Shown here piece by piece: positions 36,889 to 48,289 of a DNA stretch of 64,000 bases. The stretch is taken from contig MCFG01000119.1 in the NCBI GenBank assembly GCA_002104895.1, positions 97,953 to 161,952 on the forward strand. The letters are read 5' to 3'. The number at the start of each line of letters is the position of its first letter. Position 1 is the first letter of the stretch. A model generated the notes under the pieces. The model saw only the letters and a program-made list of their open reading frames with translations. It ran no database searches and was not told the origin of the DNA. The stretch comes from Anaeromyces robustus (Eukaryota; Neocallimastigomycota; Neocallimastigomycetes; Neocallimastigales; Neocallimastigaceae). The position numbers were made by a program, and so were the translations under genes.

Positions 36889-37676
36889 ATTAAGTTGAAA
36901 TAAAAAAAAATTGTAAGTTTTATAAAACTTAGTAATTAATTTCAAATTCAAATTGATCTATAGAATATTCGAATATTCTATGATTTATTTCATTATTTAA
37001 TAAAAAATGAATAAAAAAAATTAAATATGAAATATTAAATATTAAATAGTATTTAAACATTTTTATCTATATAAAGATGATGTAAATAAATAATAAATAA
37101 TAATAAAAAAAAAAAAAAATCGAACTTAATTTATATCGTAAATATAATCAAAGTGAAAATACATGAAATAAATCTTTTTAAAAAATCTTTATATCAATTA
37201 TCAACTCTTTTCTGTTTTTATTTATTGTTTCTATAATTTTTTAAGGTGTATGTGTCTTATACCTAATTTATTATAAATATTTATAATTTGTTTTTATATA
37301 TATATAAATATATAAATAATATATATATCAATTTAATTTAATTTAATAAAATTTAATGTAATATAATAAATTATAATAAAATAAAATGTTAATATAAAAA
37401 AACTTTTAATATAAATATATTATAATAATGGAATAATATAATAATGAAATAAAAAGTATTAAACTTTTTATTATAGATTTTGATTTTTTTTTTTATTCGT
37501 TAGATTATTCATGATTCATAAGAAAATTAAAAATAAAAAATTAAAAAAATTTGAATTGAAATAAATATTTCTCTTTTTTTTTTTTAAATTAAAAAATATA
37601 TATATATTATAAAATATATATATATAGATAGATTTCTAAAAGTTAATAAAAATAGAATAATAATAAACAACAATTA

Positions 37677-37842
37677 CAAAATAAAATAAAATAAAATAAA
37701 ATAAAATAAAATAAAATAAAATAAAATAAAATAAAATAAAATAAAATAAAATAAAATAAAATAAAATAAAATAAAATAAAATAAAATAAAATAAAATAAA
37801 ATAAAATAAAATAAAATAAAATAAAATAAAATAAAATAAAAT
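37677..37842. repeat. (AAAAT)n microsatellite, about 165 bp
   Basis: About 33 near-perfect pentamers, followed by degenerate ATAAT units. Confidence 0.95.
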
Positions 37843-37957
37843 ATAATAAATATAATATAATATTAAATTATATTATATAATATAATTTATTCATTTTATT
37901 ATTATTATTATATTTTTGAAAATATTTATAAAAATATATTAACTATTTTTATTATTT

Positions 37958-38142
37958 AAGGTAATTCTTATATTAAATTGCTTTATTGGTGTTTATCCTG
38001 AAAACACAAAAAACGAAAAATATATGATAGTCATTTTGAGAAAAAAATTAGATAATAATTATTATGATGAAAGTTCAACACTACAAGATAAAATTGATGA
38101 TTTTGTAAATGATAAAATGAACGAAATATTTGTAAAAAGAAA
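37958..38142 (+). pseudogene. plus-strand propeptide relic of a divergent subtilisin-like protease
   Basis: The plus strand reads VILILNCFIGVYPENTKNEK, then MIVILRKKLDNNYYDESS and DKIDDFVNDKMNEIFVKRNN. This parallels the signal peptide end and propeptide of the array genes (ENEYYLVSIKGK...INELVNDRMNDIYDVI) but is clearly a different paralogue and on the opposite strand. It runs directly into the reverse complement of a minus-strand start region (AAATAATTATTCAT, about 38134-38147). No start codon is visible; TTTAAG before it could be an acceptor. Confidence 0.6.
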
Positions 38143-38344
38143 TAATTATTCATCCTGTTCTTATTATATCAAATTCAAAATTTATTAAACTTATAATTCT
38201 TTATTTTATTTCTAAATAAACATATATTAAATAAAATAAATTATACTTAATAATATATATAATTTATATATAACAAAATAAAAATATATAAACGACATTA
38301 AAAAATTTATATAATGTAGACAAATATAAACTAATTAAAATTAA

Positions 38345-38389
<45 letters not shown>

Positions 38390-38423
38390 ATTTCCTAAAT
38401 AGTAAATAATATTTAAAAAATTT
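38143..38423. other. shared spacer upstream of the tandem repeats
   Basis: Matches 43467-43750 closely, including the long poly-A run (38350-38389 here, 43678-43716 there). No gene. Confidence 0.65.
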
Positions 38424-39195
38424 GAAAATCAATATAATAGAATAAAAAAAAATAAAATACTATATTACGTAATTTCATAGAAAATATAAATAAAACATTG
38501 AATTATATAATTAAGTAATAAATATAAATATTTATATATTATATAAATTTATGAATTCTTTTTTTTTTTTATTTATTATTATTAATTTTTTATATTTAAA
38601 TTTTTATTTAATTATTTTTTAACTTATTTTTTGTTTTATTCTTTTCTTTTAATTTAATTTTTGTTTTATTTTTTATTATTTGAAAATCAATATAATAGAA
38701 TAAAAAAAATAAAATACTATTTTATGTAATTTCATAGAAAATATAAATAAAACATTGAATTATATAATTAGGTAATAAATATAAATATTTATATATTATA
38801 TAAATTTATGAATTCTTTTTTTATTTTATTTATTATTATTTACTTTTTATATTTAAATTTTTATTTAATTATTTTTTAACTTATTTTTTGTTTTATTCTT
38901 TTCTTTTAATTTAATTTTTGTTTTATTTTTTATTATTTGAAAATCAATATAATAGAATAAAAAAAATAAAATACTATTTTATGTAATTTCATAGAAAATA
39001 TAAATAAAACATTGAATTATATAATTAAGTAATAAATATAAATATTTATATATTATATAAATTTATGAATTCTTTTTTTTTTTATTTATTATTATTTACT
39101 TTTTATATTTAAATTTTTATTTAATTATTTTTTAACTTATTTTTTGTTTTATTCTTTTCTTTTAATTTAATTTATGTTTTACTTTTTATTATTGT
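38424..39195. repeat. three tandem copies of a 257-258 bp unit at the 3' end of protease C
   Basis: Units start at 38424, 38682 and 38939 with GAAAATCAATATAATAGAAT and end in TTTTGTTTTATTTTTTATTATT. The last unit runs into the final codons (Asn-Asn-Lys-Lys-stop) of the 39179-42106 gene, so the repeat edge lies inside the coding 3' end. The region after copy D (43750-44040) has a single unit. Confidence 0.9.
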
Positions 39196-42106
39196 TATTA
39201 AAACATTTACTATTTCTTTTAACGAATTTTTTAATTTTTTTATTTTTATTCTTATTTATTTCCTCATCTAAATAAAAATCATCTAAATAAAAATCAATTT
39301 CAGCAAGTTCATCACATTTATTTTCTGATAATAATTTAATACTTTCTTCATAAATTTTAAATGTTCTTAATGTCCTATTATCTATATTATTATTATATTT
39401 AACATTACTTTTCATTCTTTCATAATCGTCATTTAAAATATTTAAATAAGTTTCACGACATTCATCATAGGGACATAAATCATCAATAATAATTTCAGAT
39501 AATGTACCGACCACAGTAACCATTCTATCATAAGTAGGAATACAATAATCATTTTTAGAAGATGGGTTTCTCATAGCACAGAATATGTTATATTTTTTTA
39601 ATAACGAAAGTGATTCTTTGATTGATAAACCCATTTCATTATCCGGTATATATTTAGAGTATTCCACTGAATTATTAATTATTTCAATACAATTATTGTT
39701 TCTGTATGCCTTACAAATATTATTACGATTCTCATTTTTAAAAAGAATTCTAATATTTTCACTTTTAACTAATTCAGGGTCATCAACAAAATTCATTATG
39801 TTACATTGTGCAATTTTATTAAATATATATGAATAGGCAATTTCTTTATACTCTTCATCATAATCTTTTATAATTGATGGATTGGTGGAAAGACATTGAT
39901 CACTATATTCTTCAATACATCCATTTTCAATGAAACATTCATCACTATAACTGAAAATATTGATACAAACACCATCTTTGGAACAACATTCATCTTCTTG
40001 ACATTTTCTATTACCATTTTGCTCTCCACATTTTTTTGTAGAACAATTACCAAATTCAGATTGACATCCATTTTCAATAAGACATAATTCATCATAATTA
40101 TTGACACAATTACCATACATAGAACAACATTCATCTTCTTCACATTGATGATCCTTATCACAAATTCTAATAATATCATCAGGATTAAAAGTATCTTCAG
40201 GATTAAAAGTTTCTTCAGGATTAAAAGTATCTTCAGGATCAAAAGTATTTTCAGGATCATCAGTACTAACAGGATAATCAGTATTAAGAGGATCAGAAGT
40301 ATTAATTGGATATTCAATAATTTCATATTTATCACAGTAACCAAATTCAGATTGACATCCATTTTCAACAAAACATAATAAACTACTTTCATATTCTTCT
40401 GAATCAACACAAATACCATATGAAGAACAACATTTTTCACCACATTTATTTTTACCAGAAGGTTCATCACATCTTAATTCTCCATATGTAATACGTTTAC
40501 CATTATTGGCAAGACGGTTTGGTGTTTTATCATATAATCCTTTTATAACATCTTTAATAGATAATTCAATTAATTTATTTTTTAGAGATTCAAAATTATA
40601 TTTAATATCTGAATTTTCCGCCATAATAGTAGCTGCTAATCCTGAAACAAAAGGTGCAGCAAATGAAGTACCAGAAACATTACTAATGATTTCATTATTC
40701 TTATTAGTAATTCTAATAGTACCTGGTGCGAATAAATCAACACATTCACCATAATTTGAATAATTAGCTTTTTCATAAATTCTTTCTAAATTATCAAAAC
40801 CATAATTTTTATTGTTGAGTGCACCAATAATAATAACACCATCAAGAGCATTATAAATATTATCAACTTCAGTATGACCTTTACAATGATTTTCATTTTC
40901 ATTACCAGCAGAAGCAATGATAATAATACCATAATCATTTAATTCATTAATCTTATCTTGAATTTCTTTTAAACTGAATGATGTTTCATCTTCATATATA
41001 GTACTAGAAATATTAACAATAGATTTATGTGGTACAGCATGTTGTTTAATATAATCAAAAGCAGAAAGAACATCATAAGTGTAATAATCAATACCTAAAG
41101 TATGAAGATTAGCTTTCTTAGCAACACCATTAAGAGTACCAATGGCTGAAATAGCAACAGATGTACCATGATTAAAGGCACCTTTAGTAATAGAAACACC
41201 TTCATATTCAATAATACATCTTTTTTCATTTGGAACAGTATGAATATGACCATCGAAAAATATACCATCACATTTAATAATTCTTTCATCTGGTGTTCCA
41301 GCATATGTATCAAAATTTTCTTCACTTAAAGAAGTATCAAGACCATTATCAATAACATAAATATCAATACCTTTACCAGCTGTAGATGGATAATAATAAT
41401 TATTATCATATGTAAGACTAGAATTTAATGAAATTTTTCCTTGAGACATCATAGATAAATGTATATTTCTAAAATAGTAATCCAATTCATTTTCTTGAAT
41501 AGTGACATCTTTCCATTTAGTTTCGTTTAAAATTTCTTTTTCATTATATTCTTTCATAGCCTTCTTCAATTTTCCAGATTTTCTACAACTAATAACATTT
41601 GGTAATGATTTGATTTCTTCAACTAAAGATTCAGGAATGTAAGCAATAACAACATAATAATCAGCAACTGGACAAACATGAATAACTAATTTAGAATCAA
41701 ATGGAATTAAATCTTCTTCTATACTTCTACTCTTTAATGATTTATCATTATTATCATCAGTATTATCGGTGATATCATTATCTAATTCTTTTTCTTTTCT
41801 ATTATGATTAATAAATTTAAATTTTATTTTTTCTCCACGTTTTCTTAATTTTGAAATTTCGTTAATTTCTTCAATTTTTTCATCATTCTTTCCATAAGCA
41901 TCTTGATTATCAATAATGACATCATAAATATCATTCATTCTATCATTTACAAGTTCATTAATTTCTTTTTTATCATTCTTACTTGCTTTATCATATTCTA
42001 TAGCTTTTCCTTTAATAGAAACAAGATAATATTCATTTTCAGCTAAAACATTAATAATAAAATAGTTGAATATAACAACTAATAATAAAAAGAAATAATT
42101 TTTCAT
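39179..42106 (-). CDS. secreted subtilisin-like (S8) protease with CBM18-like domains, intact (copy C)
   Basis: Single exon, 975 residues. Signal peptide 1-22 (MKNYFFLLLVVIFNYFIINV), then a propeptide to about 240 with an I9-like segment (KLVIHVCPVADYYVVIAYIP). The S8 domain has catalytic Asp253 (YVIDNGLDTS), His313 (FNHGTSVA) and Ser481 (SGTSFAAPF), with Asn402 (ASAGNE) as the oxyanion residue. From about 546 come Cys clusters of CBM18/hevein type (CGEKCCSSYGICVDSE, CEEDECCSMYGNC...ENGCQSEFGNC, CQEDECCSKDGVC...ENGCIEEYSDQC), separated by a linker of TFNPED-type repeats (about 617-643). An unrecognised domain with conserved Cys and a basic Asn/Lys tail closes it. Likely a secreted endopeptidase tethered to chitin, perhaps for wall remodelling or defence in the rumen; substrate unknown. 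DNG instead of DTG after the Asp is the only odd triad feature. Confidence 0.92.
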   Translation of the reverse strand: MKNYFFLLLVVIFNYFIINVLAENEYYLVSIKGKAIEYDKASKNDKKEINELVNDRMNDIYDVIIDNQDAYGKNDEKIEEINEISKLRKRGEKIKFKFINHNRKEKELDNDITDNTDDNNDKSLKSRSIEEDLIPFDSKLVIHVCPVADYYVVIAYIPESLVEEIKSLPNVISCRKSGKLKKAMKEYNEKEILNETKWKDVTIQENELDYYFRNIHLSMMSQGKISLNSSLTYDNNYYYPSTAGKGIDIYVIDNGLDTSLSEENFDTYAGTPDERIIKCDGIFFDGHIHTVPNEKRCIIEYEGVSITKGAFNHGTSVAISAIGTLNGVAKKANLHTLGIDYYTYDVLSAFDYIKQHAVPHKSIVNISSTIYEDETSFSLKEIQDKINELNDYGIIIIASAGNENENHCKGHTEVDNIYNALDGVIIIGALNNKNYGFDNLERIYEKANYSNYGECVDLFAPGTIRITNKNNEIISNVSGTSFAAPFVSGLAATIMAENSDIKYNFESLKNKLIELSIKDVIKGLYDKTPNRLANNGKRITYGELRCDEPSGKNKCGEKCCSSYGICVDSEEYESSLLCFVENGCQSEFGYCDKYEIIEYPINTSDPLNTDYPVSTDDPENTFDPEDTFNPEETFNPEDTFNPDDIIRICDKDHQCEEDECCSMYGNCVNNYDELCLIENGCQSEFGNCSTKKCGEQNGNRKCQEDECCSKDGVCINIFSYSDECFIENGCIEEYSDQCLSTNPSIIKDYDEEYKEIAYSYIFNKIAQCNIMNFVDDPELVKSENIRILFKNENRNNICKAYRNNNCIEIINNSVEYSKYIPDNEMGLSIKESLSLLKKYNIFCAMRNPSSKNDYCIPTYDRMVTVVGTLSEIIIDDLCPYDECRETYLNILNDDYERMKSNVKYNNNIDNRTLRTFKIYEESIKLLSENKCDELAEIDFYLDDFYLDEEINKNKNKKIKKFVKRNSKCFNNNNKK

Positions 42107-42189
42107 ATTAATTTTTTTTTAATTAATTAATTAAATAATTTAATTATATATTTGTTTATTTATTTATTTTGTTATTTATTTTATTTATT

Positions 42190-42224
<35 letters not shown>

Positions 42225-43339
42225 TTTGTTTATTTATTTATTTATTTATTTATTTTTTTATTTATTTGTTTGTTTGTCTATTCAGTAATTATTATTAATT
42301 TTTATTTTGTTATTTGTTATATTTATTATATTTTTTTTTATTTTATTTTTTAATTGATATTTTTTTTATTATCAAATTTTTTTATTCATTTATTTATTTA
42401 TTTGTTTGTTTGTTTGTTTGTTTGTTTGTTTGTCTATTCATTAATATAATTATTATTATTTTTTATTTTGTTATTTATTATATTTAATATATTTTTTCTT
42501 TTATTTTATTTTTTAATTGATATATTTTTTATTATCAAATTTTTTTATTCATTTATTTTCATTAAAACTTTTTCAAAAATTAAAAAATGAAAGAGAAATT
42601 TATTTCTATTTATACTTTTAAATATAATAATAAAGTAAAGCTATAAAAAATTTTTTTTTTTACTTTAATATTTTTTATGTAAATCAAATATAAAATTTAA
42701 TTAAAAAATTTTTTTGTAATTTTTTTAAAAAAAAAAAAAAGATAAAGTATGTTACACGAAAAACACTAGTGGGAAAAGAAAATAAAACTTTTTTTATTAT
42801 ATATTTTTATTTTTTTTTAATTAATATATATTATATATAAAAAATAATTATACAATAATATGTTAATAAATGGACATATATATTTACAGTATATTCTATT
42901 ATTATATAAAATATCATATTATTTTATAATTCTTTAATTAATTTATTTTTATATCAAAAAAAACCTTTTTTTGTATATAAAATAATCCACTATAATAATA
43001 AGTATAAAATTATTTTAAAAGCAATAAAATTTATTTATTTATTAATTTATTTATTTATTCAAATAATTATTGAATTATAAAATGATCGTTTTCAATAAAT
43101 TATATATAGTATAGTATAATTATTTAGAACGATATAAAAATGTAATTTAAACATTTTTACAACAAACAAACAATTAATTATTATCATAAATATCATTAAT
43201 TTTATCATTTACAAGTTTGTATTTTTACATCAAAAATACCGTTTTTTGTGTATAAATGCATATAAAATAAATTTAACATTTATTATTATTTAAACTTAAA
43301 AACATATATATATAATAAAGTTTTATTAATGTTTTTTTT
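42107..43339. other. upstream region of protease copy C
   Basis: TTTA/TTTG arrays at 42150-42280 and 42395-42435, the conserved island at 42745-42786, and a segment (42950-43220) paralogous to 35690-35940. It ends in decayed propeptide text. No gene. Confidence 0.6.
42745..42786. promoter_or_regulatory. conserved island upstream of copy C (candidate regulatory site)
   Basis: Second copy of the 35449-35490 island (AGTATGTTACACGAAAAACA, then CTAGTGGGAAAAGAAAATAA), about 0.64 kb upstream of the copy C start. Not found upstream of copies D or E. Confidence 0.4.
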
Positions 43340-43466
43340 TTTATCTTTCTTACTCTATAGATTTTCCCTTTAATAAAAATAAATAATATTCATTTTCATC
43401 TATATAATTAATTATTTTAAAATTGTTGAATATTATAACTATTTATAAAAAGAAATAATTTTTCAT
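43340..43466 (-). pseudogene. N-terminal relic of a protease copy
   Basis: An ATG at 43466 starts MKNYFFL, then a stop; after frame changes the text continues DENEYY and KGKSIE, matching the first 40 residues of the array proteases. Truncated after that. It sits immediately upstream of the spacer that leads to the 3' end of copy D. Confidence 0.7.
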
Positions 43467-43671
43467 CTTGTTCTTTATGTCCTTTACTTACTATATTAAA
43501 TTCAAAATTTATTAAACTTTTGATTCTTTATTTTATTTCTAAATAAACATATATTAAATAAAATAAATTATACTTAATAATATATATAATTTATATATAA
43601 CAAAATAAAAATATATAAACGACATTAAAAAATTTATATAATGTAGACAAATATAAACTAATTAAAATTAA

Positions 43672-43718
<47 letters not shown>

Positions 43719-44034
43719 ATTTCCTAAATAGTAAATAATATTTAAAAAATTTGAAAATCAATATAATAGAATAAAAAAAAATAAAATACTATATTACGTA
43801 ATTTCATATATGAAAATATAAATAAAACATTGAATTATATAATTAAGGAATAAATGTAAATATTATAAATATTTATATATTATATAAATTTTTTAATTCA
43901 TTTTTTTCTATAAATGATTTATTTATTTATTATTATTAACTTTTTATATTTCAATTTTTATTTAATTATTTTTTAACTTATTATTTTTTAACTTATTTTT
44001 GTTTTATTCTTTTCTTTTAATTTAATTTTTTGTT
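43467..44034. other. shared spacer 3' of protease copy D
   Basis: Same spacer as 31442-31984 and 38143-38682, with a long poly-A run at 43678-43716. No gene. Confidence 0.65.
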
Positions 44035-46666
44035 TTAATTTTTATTATTGTTATTTAAACATTTACTTTTTATTTTAACGAATTTTTTAATTTTTTTATT
44101 TTTATTCTTATTTATTTCTTCATCTAAATAAAAATCATCTAAATAAAAATCAATTTCAGCAAGTTCATCACATTTATTTTCTGATAATAATTTAATACTT
44201 TCTTCATAAATTTTTAAAGTTCTTAACGTTCTATTATCTATGTTATTATTATCTTTAACAATACTTTTCATTCTTTCATAATCGTCATTTAAAATACTTA
44301 AATAAGTTTCACGACATTCATCATAGGGACATAAATCATCAATAATAATTTCAGATAATGTACGAACCACAGTAACCATTTTATCATAAGTAGGAATACA
44401 ATAATCATTTTTAGAAGATGGGTTTCTCATAGCACAGAATATGTTATATTTTTTTAATAACGAAAGTGAATCTTTGATTGATAAACCCATTTCATTATCC
44501 GGTATATATTTAGAGTATTCCACTGAATTATTAATTATTTCAATACAATTATTGTTTCGGTATGCCTTACAAATATTATTACGATTCTCATTTTTAAAAA
44601 GAATTCTAATATTTTCACTTTTAACTAATTCAGGGTCATCAACAAAATTCATTATGTTACATTGTGCAATTTTATTAAATATATATGAATAGGCAATTTC
44701 TTGATATTCTTCATCATAATCTTTTATAATTGATGGATTGGTGGAAAGACATTGATCACTATATTCTTCAATACATCCATTTTCAATGAAACATTCACCA
44801 CTATTACTGAAAATGTTAACACAAACACCATCTTTGGAACAACATTCATCTTCTTGACATTTTCTATTACCATTTTGCTTTCCACATTTTTTTGTAGAAC
44901 AATTACCAAATTCAGATTGACATCCATTTTCAACAAAACATAATAAACTACTTTCATAATCTTCTGAATCAACACAAATACCATATGAAGAACAACATTT
45001 TTCACCACATTTATTTTTACCAGATGGTTCATCACATCTTAATTCTCCATATGTAATACGTTTATCGTTATTGGCAAGACGGTTTGGTGTTTTATCATAT
45101 AATCCTTTTATAACATCTTTAATAGATAATTCAATTAATTTATTTTTTAGAGATTCAAAATTATATTTAATATCTGAATTTTCCGCCATAATAGTAGCTG
45201 CTAATCCTGAAACAAAAGGTGCAGCAAATGAAGTACCAGAAACATTACTAATGATTTCATTATTCTTATTGGTAATTCTAACGGTACCTGGTGCGAATAA
45301 ATCAACACATTCACCATAATTTGAATAATTAGCTCTTTCATAAATTCTTTCTAAATTATAATAACCATGATCTTCATTATTGAGTGCACCAATAATAATA
45401 ACACCATCAAGAGCATTATAAATACTATCAAATTCAGTATGACCTTTACAACTATTTTTTCTTTCATTACCAGCAGCGACAATGATAATAATACCATAAT
45501 CATTTAATTCATTAATCTTATCTTGAATTTCTTTTAAACTAAATTCTGCTTCATCTTCATATAAACCACTAGAAATATTAACAATGGATTTATGTGGTAC
45601 AGCATGTTGTTTTATATATTCTAAAGCAGAAAGAACATCATAAGTATATTGGTCAATAGCTAAACTATGAAGATTAGCTTTCTTAGCAACACCATTAAGA
45701 GTACCAATGGCTGAAATAGCAACAGATGTACCATGATTAAAGGCACCTTCGGTAATAGAAACACCTTCATATTCAATGATACATCTTTTTTCATTTGGAA
45801 CAGTATGAATATGACCATCAAAGAATATACCATCACATTTAATAATTCTTTCATCTGGTGTTCCAGCATATGTATCAAAATTTTCTTCACTTAAAGAAGT
45901 ATCAAGACCAGTATCAATAACGTAAATATCAATACCTTTACCAGCTGTAGATGGATAATAACAATTGTTATCATATGTAAGACTAGAATTAAATGAAAAT
46001 TTTCCTTGAGACATCATAGATAAATGTATATTTCTAAAATAGTAATCCAATTCATTTTCTTGAATAGTGACATCTTTCCATTTAGTTTCGTTTAAAATTT
46101 CTTTTTCATTATATTCTTTCATAGCCTTCTTCAATTTTCCAGATTTTCTACAACTAATAACATTTGGTAATGATTTGATTTCTTCAACTAAAGATTCAGG
46201 AATGTAAGCAATAACAACATAATAATCAGCAACTGGACAAACATGAATAACTAATTTAGAATCAAATGGAATTAAATCTTCTTCTATACCTCTACTCTTT
46301 AATGATTTATCATTATTATCATCAGTATTATCGGTGATATCATTATCTAATTCTTTTTCTTTTCTATTATGATTAATAAATTTAAACTTTATTTTTTCTC
46401 CACGTTTTCTTAACTTTGAAATTTCATTAATTTCTTCAATTTTTTCATCATTTTTTCCATAAGCATCTTGATTATCAATAATGACATCATAAATATCATT
46501 CATTCTATCATTTACAAGTTCATTAATTTCTTTTTTATCTCTTTCACTTGCTTTATCATATTCTAAAGATTTTCCCTTAATAGAAACAAGATAAGATTCA
46601 TTTTCATCTAAAACGTTAATAATAAAATAGTTGAATATTACAACTAATAAAGAAATAATTATTCAT
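44035..46666 (-). pseudogene. subtilisin-like protease with frameshifted signal peptide and one CBM18 unit deleted (copy D)
   Basis: From MNDIYDVII (46503) the frame is open for 822 residues, with a complete triad (YVIDTGLDTS, FNHGTSVA, SGTSFAAPF) and oxyanion Asn (VAAGNE). The start is damaged: the ATG at 46664-46666 is followed by a signal-peptide region lacking 5 bases relative to its sisters (near 46650), so the secretory start is out of frame with the body. The first in-frame Met gives a protein without a signal peptide. The linker and one CBM18-like unit are missing, because FVENGCQSEFG of the first unit is joined to GNCSTKKCG of the second. Catalytic-domain text matches copy B, and the C-terminal text matches copy C. 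Called a pseudogene because of the start; an upstream start through an unseen exon is possible but none was found. Confidence 0.75.
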
Positions 46667-46696
46667 ATTAACTTTTATTAATTTATAATTATTAAT

Positions 46697-46739
<43 letters not shown>

Positions 46740-46744
46740 TTAAT

Positions 46745-46814
<70 letters not shown>

Positions 46815-46819
46815 TCTAT

Positions 46820-46858
<39 letters not shown>

Positions 46859-47390
46859 TCTATTTATTTATTGATTATTTTTTTTAATATATATTTTATT
46901 TAATAAATTTTTTCTTATTTAGTTTTAAAATGGTATATTTTTTATTATAAAATTCTTTCAAAAATTAATTAAATTCATACAAATTTATTTCTATTTATAC
47001 TTTTAAATATATTAAAAAAATAAAATAATATAAAAAAAAAATTTTTTTTGGTGAATTTTGTGTAATATTACTACATCCTTTTTTTTTTTTTTAACGAAAA
47101 AACAAAAAAAAATCTCAATATTAAATTTATATATTTAATATATTTAATATACATGTAATATATAATATAAAATATAAAATAAAATAAAAAATATAAATTA
47201 AAAAAGAAAAAATTTTAATTAAATTTCTAATTATGTCAAAATTAAGCATAATAAACAATATTAAATGCTTTTCTTCTATCATATATAATAAAAAATTAAT
47301 ATAAAAAAAATATTAATTATAATTATTAAGTTATTATATATAATATAAAATTGCATAAATTAATTATTAAATACATAATAGATAAAGTAA

Positions 47391-47424
<34 letters not shown>

Positions 47425-48289
47425 TATATACGTAGTAAGTATAAGATTAATTTAAAAGCAATAAAATTTATTTTGGTTATCAAATGATTATTGAATTATA
47501 AAAAGGATATTTTCAAATAAATTTTAAGAATATTCTTAAACTTAAATTTACATATTAGTTATAATTTAAATAATAATTTTAGTTATAGTATATATTGTAT
47601 TTTTTATACAGGACAGTTATCCGTCCGTTATTTTATTACTTTATTGAATTTTAATACTTAGGATGTTAAATTGAAACTTTAAAATATATGTGATATCATA
47701 AAAATATATAAATAAAAAAAACCAAAAAAAGAAATAAGATTATAACAGTCCAAAAGAACAAATTAGATTAAATATAAATCATAAAAAAAAAATGAGTAAA
47801 GGAATTCATATATATCTAATTGCTATAATAACTATAGAGTAGTCTGTAAATTTAAAAAGTTTTCTAAAGAGGTACATACTAAATATGTCTATATTTCATA
47901 AACCTGCCATACTAAATTATCATCATTAAGGATTATATATATATTAAATATATACCACATTACTTATATTAATTTATATATACAATAAACAAAAAATAAA
48001 TAAATTAATATAGTATAATTAATATAAATAATATTAACCAATTAAATTTTTAATTAATATAAATTATATTAACCAATTAAATTTTTAATAAAAAAACTTT
48101 TGACAACTAGGATAAAAAATTTGAAAAAAAAGAAAAAAAGAATATTCTATATATGAAAATATTAATTTCTTTTTTATAGTACCCAATTTATACATCATCT
48201 TTATTATCTTTATTGAGTTTAAATATTAATATCATAAAAAAAACACAAAATAATAATAAGAAAAAAAACAGATAAACATTATAGATAAT
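46667..48289. other. AT-rich region with a TTTA array
   Basis: (TTTA)n at 46694-46872, then AT-rich sequence. 47440-47540 resembles the upstream segment of copies B and C (AAAGCAATAAAATTTATTT, GAATTATAAA). A slightly more complex patch at 47600-47940 has coding-like scraps on the minus strand (DDNLVWQVYE) broken by stops; not callable. Confidence 0.5.
46694..46872. repeat. (TTTA)n microsatellite upstream of copy D
   Basis: About 180 bases of tetramers with a few interruptions. Confidence 0.95.

Larger units (their letters stand above)
36056..37957. other. AT-rich region with microsatellites
   Basis: (AAAT)n at 36803-36888 and (AAAAT)n at 37677-37842; no coding text recognised in between. 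Confidence 0.55.
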
